Source: Lysobacteraceae bacterium SCN 69-320 (GTDB taxonomy: Bacteria > Pseudomonadota > Gammaproteobacteria > Xanthomonadales > Rhodanobacteraceae). From it: 64,000 nt of DNA. Position 1 is the stretch's first letter. Each line of letters opens with the position of its first letter. The notes under the pieces were generated by a model, which searched no databases, was not told where the DNA came from, and was given only the letters and a program-made list of their open reading frames with translations. A program made the translations under genes and the position numbers. This document shows, one piece after another, positions 60,160 through 64,000 of the stretch. Where the stretch lies: positions 124,001-188,000 of the forward strand of contig MEFP01000006.1 in assembly GCA_001725155.1 (NCBI GenBank), given 5' to 3'.

Positions 60160-61029
60160 TCAGGTCATCGACGGTGCCGCTGGCAGCGCGGTCGCCGGCC
60201 GCGTCGCCGCGGTGGACGGTGGAACTGGCAATGCGGCCGTGAGCACAACCTCGGTCGTTTCGACAGCGGCGCTCGTCGTTATTTCGGCGACAGTCGCGGT
60301 TGCCGGAGACGCCGTGGCATGTTCGATTGCAAAGCGCAGCAGTTCGGCGACCTGTTGCGGTCGTTCGCGGTTCACGTGCAGCGGAAACAGCAGCACCTGG
60401 AGGGTGGCCAGCACGAGCAGCGGCAGCCATAGCCAAAGGCTGCTGTCGTTCTTGAGCAGCATCGACGCAGAGACGGCCGACGCAGCGAAAGCCGGAAAAA
60501 AGCCGACCTTGCGCAGGTCGCCGATCAGCAGACTCAGGCGGCTGTCGATGGTGTTCCACTGGTGATGGTATTGCAGCAGTGCGTATTGCAGCGTTGCCTT
60601 GTCGTAAGCCGCAAGCTTGATCAGGTAACGGGTATCGGCTTGCAAGTCGATCTGAAGCAGTGCAAACAGGTTTTCGTAAGGTCGCTTGCGCGATTGCCAC
60701 AAATCCCAGGCCTGATGCGCGAGGGCGATCAGTACGAAAGCTACGCCGAACACGATTGCGCCGGCCGCACTCACGAAACCCACGAAGGCGAGGAAGGCAG
60801 ACGACAGGTTTCGGTCCATGCCCAGCGAAACAGCCAGTATGAGCGCCGAGGTGGAATAACCGGTTACGGTGATCAATTCCAACCGATGAAACACCGTGCG
60901 CTTTTTTTCGGTATCGCTCTTGCGCCGGTCCAGGGTCATCTCGCGCAGCAGGGCGAACAGCGCGTCCAGTGTTTCGGCATTGTGCACGGCGTCCGGGTCT
61001 CCGTGACGGCAGGGACCGAAGGAGTTCAC
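60160..61029 (-). CDS. Hypothetical four-helix membrane protein, lower GC than neighbours
   Basis: 289 residues. Two hydrophobic segments at about 55-75 (VTGYSTSALILAVSLG) and 78-104 (FLAFVGFVSAAGAIVFGVAFVLIALA), a helical soluble stretch (about 110-175), and two more at about 180-195 and 200-218 (WLWLPLLVLATLQVLLFPL), then a long Ala/Thr/Pro tail. Codon GC is visibly lower (about 55-58% by eye). The gene lies four bases after the NYN/OST-HTH gene and is probably co-transcribed. No family recognised. Confidence 0.7.
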   Translation of the reverse strand: MNSFGPCRHGDPDAVHNAETLDALFALLREMTLDRRKSDTEKKRTVFHRLELITVTGYSTSALILAVSLGMDRNLSSAFLAFVGFVSAAGAIVFGVAFVLIALAHQAWDLWQSRKRPYENLFALLQIDLQADTRYLIKLAAYDKATLQYALLQYHHQWNTIDSRLSLLIGDLRKVGFFPAFAASAVSASMLLKNDSSLWLWLPLLVLATLQVLLFPLHVNRERPQQVAELLRFAIEHATASPATATVAEITTSAAVETTEVVLTAALPVPPSTAATRPATALPAAPSMT

Positions 61030-61033
61030 CGCC

Positions 61034-61843
61034 TCAGACGGTGTTCTTCTTCTTTTCCCTGGTTTCCTTGGGGGCCTTGTTCTTCACCGCCGGTCCGACC
61101 CACCAGTGACCGCCTTCGCCCTGGTGCAGCGCCAGCCGGTCGTAGCCCTTGATCAGGTTCAGCAGGCTGGAATGGCCGTAGGTTTTCGGCGAGAAGGCCG
61201 GATCGGTGCGTTTGAGGTATTGGCCCAGCGCGCTCAGGGTCACCTTGCCGTCGGAGGTGTCGGCGGCGAGCAGCGAAACCGCGTCGACGACGAAGGCCGG
61301 ACTGTGCTTGGTTGCGGGCTTTGCTTCCGGTTTCGCCGGTGTCTTCGTGTCCTTCGGCGTCGTGGCTGCCGGCGCGGCTGGGCCGGCGGCGGCTTCGGCT
61401 TCGCGCCGTGCCCATTCGAAGAACTGGTCGCTGGCGTTGCGCAGCGCGTCGGGGGTCTTGGGTTCGCCGACGATGCAGACCGTGGCGCCGCGCTCGCGCA
61501 GCTTGCGACAGAGATGGGCGAAGTCCGAATCGCTCGTGACGAGGCAGAACGTGTCGGCGCGGCGATCGAACAGGGCTTCGAGCGCATCCAGCGCCAGCGC
61601 GATGTCGGCCGTGTTCTTGCCAGCCGCATACGGGTATTGCAGGCAGGGTGTGAAGGCGAAGCGCACCAGCGCTTCCTGCCAGCGGTGCGCCAGGGTCTCG
61701 CGCGTACCGTAGCCGCGGCGCAGCACGACGCGGCCGAACTGGGCCGCCATCAGCAACGCGTGTTCGAGGATTTCCGGCGCGACGTTGTCGCAGTCGACGA
61801 ACACCGCGACACGGGTATCGCCGGTGGGAGACGGGTGGCTCAT
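61034..61843 (-). CDS. NYN-domain nuclease-like protein with OST-HTH (LOTUS) domain
   Basis: 269 residues. NYN/LabA-type PIN fold: VAVFVDCDNVAPEIL (Asp17, Asp19), NTADIALALDALEAL (Asp80) and FCLVTSDSDFAHLCRKLRERG (Asp105, Asp107), a complete acidic cluster for a metal-dependent RNase. A Pro/Ala/Lys linker follows (about 147-182), then an OST-HTH-like domain (SLLAADTSDGKVTLSALGQYLKRTDPAFSPKTYGHSSLLNLIKGYDRLAL, about 190-240). Likely RNA cleavage or RNA binding. Start ATG 61843 has GGAGGG before it. Confidence 0.88.
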   Translation of the reverse strand: MSHPSPTGDTRVAVFVDCDNVAPEILEHALLMAAQFGRVVLRRGYGTRETLAHRWQEALVRFAFTPCLQYPYAAGKNTADIALALDALEALFDRRADTFCLVTSDSDFAHLCRKLRERGATVCIVGEPKTPDALRNASDQFFEWARREAEAAAGPAAPAATTPKDTKTPAKPEAKPATKHSPAFVVDAVSLLAADTSDGKVTLSALGQYLKRTDPAFSPKTYGHSSLLNLIKGYDRLALHQGEGGHWWVGPAVKNKAPKETREKKKNTV

Positions 61844-62017
61844 GCGCAATCCCTCCACGCAAGGAAACGGCTCTGCGCGGCGAGCATAGCAGCGCGGCAG
61901 CGATCCGCGCTTATGCGGCGAATGCGCTTTTCGCTGCACGATGCGTCGCCGTGGTTGCGGCGGCACGAAGGATCGAGGCGGCGTGGCGAGGCAGGCCGTT
62001 CGCCGCGTCTTGGCGAT

Positions 62018-62920
62018 TCAGTCTTCGGCGTTGCCGCGCGCGGCGTCGGGCATCAGCACTTCCGGGGATTCGGCGTCGTACTGCGCGAGCACCTCGTCGA
62101 AGCCGTGGCGCGGCCGCCAGCCGAGTTTCGCGACCGCCCGCGCCGCGTCGTAGACGCGGTCGATGCGCGGCGGCAGTGCCCAGCCGCGCGCGGCGAACGC
62201 GGCGGCCAGCGCCGGTGCGCGTTCGGCGATCACGGGCGGCGCATTGTCCCAGAGCGCCTGTGCATCTTCGCGCCGGAACGGTGTGGCAGCGGAGATCAGG
62301 CAGGTCGCGGCGGCGGCGTCATCCGTATCGGCAAGCGCGGCGATGTGGGCTGCCGCGACGTCGCGCGCGTCGATGCCGCGATGCAGGCGATGGACGGCCA
62401 TGCGGTCCGCCGCCTCCGGAAAGCAGCGCGACATGCGCAGGATGCGCACGGACGGTCCGCCTTGTCCGGCCGCTTCGATGAGCAGTTGCTCGGCCGCGAG
62501 CTTGCTGTGGTGATATATCGTGCGCGGTATCGGCGTCAGCGTTTCGTCGACCCAGCCGGCGCGGCCGGTTGGCGTGGCTGCAGCGCCGTACAGCGCCGTC
62601 GTGCTCGTGAAGACGATGCGGCGCAGGCCGGCCGCTGCGGCGGCTTCGAGCAAGGCCCGCGTGCCGTCGACGTTGCTGCGCTGGAATTCCGCATCCGGCA
62701 GATGGCCGACGTGCGGCGCATGCAGCGCCGCGACGTGTATGACGGCGTCGACGCCGGCCAGCGCGTCGCGCCGCAGCACCGGCGACAGCAGGTCGCCGAC
62801 GATGTCGGCCGTCGAGGATGGATGGCGGTCGAAGCCGCGTACCTGCACCCCCTTGCGCGTCAGGGCCACGTAGATCGCGCGGCCTATGCGCCCCGACGAA
62901 CCGGTGACGAGTACGTTCAC
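62018..62920 (-). CDS. NAD-dependent epimerase/dehydratase family protein
   Basis: 300 residues, extended SDR: VLVTGSSGRIGRAIYVALTRKGVQVRGFDRHPS (about 3-35), DAVIHVAALHAPHVGH, RRIVFTSTTALYG and the catalytic Y-x-x-x-K as TIYHHSKLAAEQL (Tyr about 141). Substrate not identifiable; resembles sugar-nucleotide epimerase or other small-molecule SDRs. The GTG at 62920 follows GGAG at six-base spacing and gives the Rossmann start directly; no ATG is present there. Confidence 0.86.
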   Translation of the reverse strand: MNVLVTGSSGRIGRAIYVALTRKGVQVRGFDRHPSSTADIVGDLLSPVLRRDALAGVDAVIHVAALHAPHVGHLPDAEFQRSNVDGTRALLEAAAAAGLRRIVFTSTTALYGAAATPTGRAGWVDETLTPIPRTIYHHSKLAAEQLLIEAAGQGGPSVRILRMSRCFPEAADRMAVHRLHRGIDARDVAAAHIAALADTDDAAAATCLISAATPFRREDAQALWDNAPPVIAERAPALAAAFAARGWALPPRIDRVYDAARAVAKLGWRPRHGFDEVLAQYDAESPEVLMPDAARGNAED

Positions 62921-63051
62921 GACGGGCTCCGCTGCGGCTACGCGGCAGCATCGCAGAAAGGTCGCGGCCGTGGCGCGATCTGCCGCACGATGATGTCGCC
63001 GCCGCGCGATTCGTCGCCCGACCGGCCGACCGTCGTCGACCGCGGCGGCGG

Positions 63052-63555
63052 CTAGAACGGGTTGCGCAGATTTGCCGCGAGCGCCGTCAGATACAGGCCG
63101 AGACCGAACAGGGCATGCGTCAGCACGGTCTGCGCGCGCGCCTGCCACGGCCGTGGCGTGCGTGCCGCGGCGATGCCGGCGCCCAGGCCCGGCTGCAGCA
63201 GCAGGAACGGCGCCGCGGTGCTGACGAGACCGGCCAGCAGCGCCGGTCCGGGTGTCGGATCGCGCAGCCAGCCGGCGCCGGCACCGAGCAGCAGCGCCGC
63301 GGCGAACGCGATGCCGATCAGATAGTGCGCGGTCCAGCCGAGCAGTGCTTCGCCGCGCACGGTGCCGGCTGCTGCGATGGAAGCGTGACGAAAGCGTCCG
63401 CGCGGCAGGTGGGCAAGCCAGCGCCCGACCAGGGCGTAGTCCAGCGCCGGAATGCCGAACAGGCGGCGGCGCAGCGCAGTCCAGGCGTCGATGAACAGGC
63501 TTGCGCCGATGCCGAGCAGCACGGCCGCATACGGCAGCGGCAATGGCTCAGACAT
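63052..63555 (-). CDS. DUF2938 family membrane protein
   Basis: 167 residues with about four membrane segments: PYAAVLLGIGASLFIDAWTALRRRLFGIPALDYALVGRWLAHLPRGRF (about 8-54), AHYLIGIAFAAALLLG, ALLAGLVSTAAPFLLLQPGLG and LTHALFGLGLYLTALAANLR. This is the DUF2938 signature. Function unknown. Start overlaps the end of the upstream methyltransferase by eight bases. Confidence 0.85.
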   Translation of the reverse strand: MSEPLPLPYAAVLLGIGASLFIDAWTALRRRLFGIPALDYALVGRWLAHLPRGRFRHASIAAAGTVRGEALLGWTAHYLIGIAFAAALLLGAGAGWLRDPTPGPALLAGLVSTAAPFLLLQPGLGAGIAAARTPRPWQARAQTVLTHALFGLGLYLTALAANLRNPF

Positions 63556-64000
63556 GCGCAGTGACCGTCGCTGCGCCGGCGCGGGCCTCGATCAGCCAGC
63601 AGGCCGCGGTGAAGCGCACATCCTCGCCATGCACGAAGCCGTCGAAAGCCGCGCGCACGGCTGCGACGACGCGCGTGCGGGTAGCCTCGTCGGCGCGCTG
63701 CAGCGCGAGGCCGACCGGACCGAGCCGGCTCACGTACGTGGCCAGCGACCTTGCAGGGAGATGACAGACACGCTCGATCGGCCGGATGTCGATGGCGCTC
63801 CAGCCGGACCGTTCGAGAATGCCGCGCACGCGGGCGGCGTCGCCGAACGCGAACTGTCCCGGCGCATCGGCGCGCCGCGGCGGCAGGTCCGGCAGCAGCG
63901 GTGCGGCCGTGCGTTCGGCCGTGGTCATGAACGGATTCTCCTCGGCGCTGCGCCAGGCGACGCAGCGCAGGGTCGCGCCGGCGCGCGCGGCGCGGCGCAG
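63548..64000 (-). CDS. Class I SAM-dependent methyltransferase, N-terminus outside window
   Basis: The C-terminal 150 residues lie in the window; the frame is open to the right edge. The pattern ATLRCVAWRSAEENPF, GQFAFGDAARVRGILERSGWSAIDIRPIE and VRFTAACWLIEARA matches the C-terminal half of ubiquinone-biosynthesis-like/SAM-methyltransferases (WxxxxENPF motif before a post-Rossmann helix-strand). The visible ATG at 63928 is an internal methionine, because the frame continues with family-like residues upstream. Substrate unknown. Confidence 0.78.
   Translation of the reverse strand: MRRAARAGATLRCVAWRSAEENPFMTTAERTAAPLLPDLPPRRADAPGQFAFGDAARVRGILERSGWSAIDIRPIERVCHLPARSLATYVSRLGPVGLALQRADEATRTRVVAAVRAAFDGFVHGEDVRFTAACWLIEARAGAATVTAHV

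Overview
The window is chromosomal DNA from a high-GC (roughly 68-70% by eye) gammaproteobacterium. Gene content, the gene order around clpSA-infA-aat-trxB-ftsK-lolA-rarA-serS and the nudJ-mnmA-hflD trio match Gammaproteobacteria. The base composition and accessory families point to Xanthomonadales/Lysobacterales, perhaps Rhodanobacteraceae. That placement is inference, because there is no rRNA or tRNA gene in the window. I see no CRISPR array, prophage or insertion sequence.

Layout. 1-9.5 kb: 3' end of a YigZ/IMPACT gene, an ECF sigma/anti-sigma pair, a YqjD-YqjE-YqjK-like membrane operon ending in an AI-2E exporter, a methionine aminotransferase plus omega-amidase pair (likely 2-oxo-acid clean-up in methionine salvage), a LysR regulator, an ArsC-like reductase and a stand-alone CsgG-like protein. 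9.5-15.7 kb: the coupled scpA-scpB-rluB operon with unusual acidic and RGG tails, a YciO-type protein, DNA polymerase IV and a PilZ protein. 15.8-23 kb: acyl-CoA ligase, a lipoprotein, a Xre-RES toxin-antitoxin pair, an HxlR regulator and aconitase A. 23-42 kb: two blocks colinear with E. coli, nudJ-mnmA-hflD and clpS-clpA / infA-aat-trxB / ftsK-lolA-rarA-serS. In the second, alanine dehydrogenase occupies the place where E. coli has lrp, and a broken small gene sits after infA.

42-51 kb: folD, a TPR-associated TRAP transporter (TatT-like lipoprotein plus substrate-binding protein and two permeases), then guaB-guaA. Two long inverted repeats of intergenic type lie here, one after serS and one directly in front of guaA. 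51-64 kb: an accessory stretch of small enzymes and families of unknown function: DinB-like, AAG glycosylase, GST, a LysR regulator divergent from an exported DJ-1/PfpI protein, a beta-propeller protein with a SARP-like regulator divergent from a DUF899-DUF2182 pair, a NYN/OST-HTH protein coupled to a lower-GC four-helix membrane protein, an epimerase, a DUF2938 protein and a truncated methyltransferase at the edge.

The most housekeeping-rich part joins N-degron proteolysis (ClpS adaptor, ClpA unfoldase, Aat transferase), translation (InfA, SerS, MnmA, RluB) and chromosome handling (ScpAB, FtsK, RarA, Pol IV). The best leads for something undescribed are the NYN/OST-HTH plus membrane-protein pair, the DUF482 protein coupled to aat, the 20-nt palindrome before the methionine aminotransferase, and the DUF899-DUF2182 locus with its divergent regulator.
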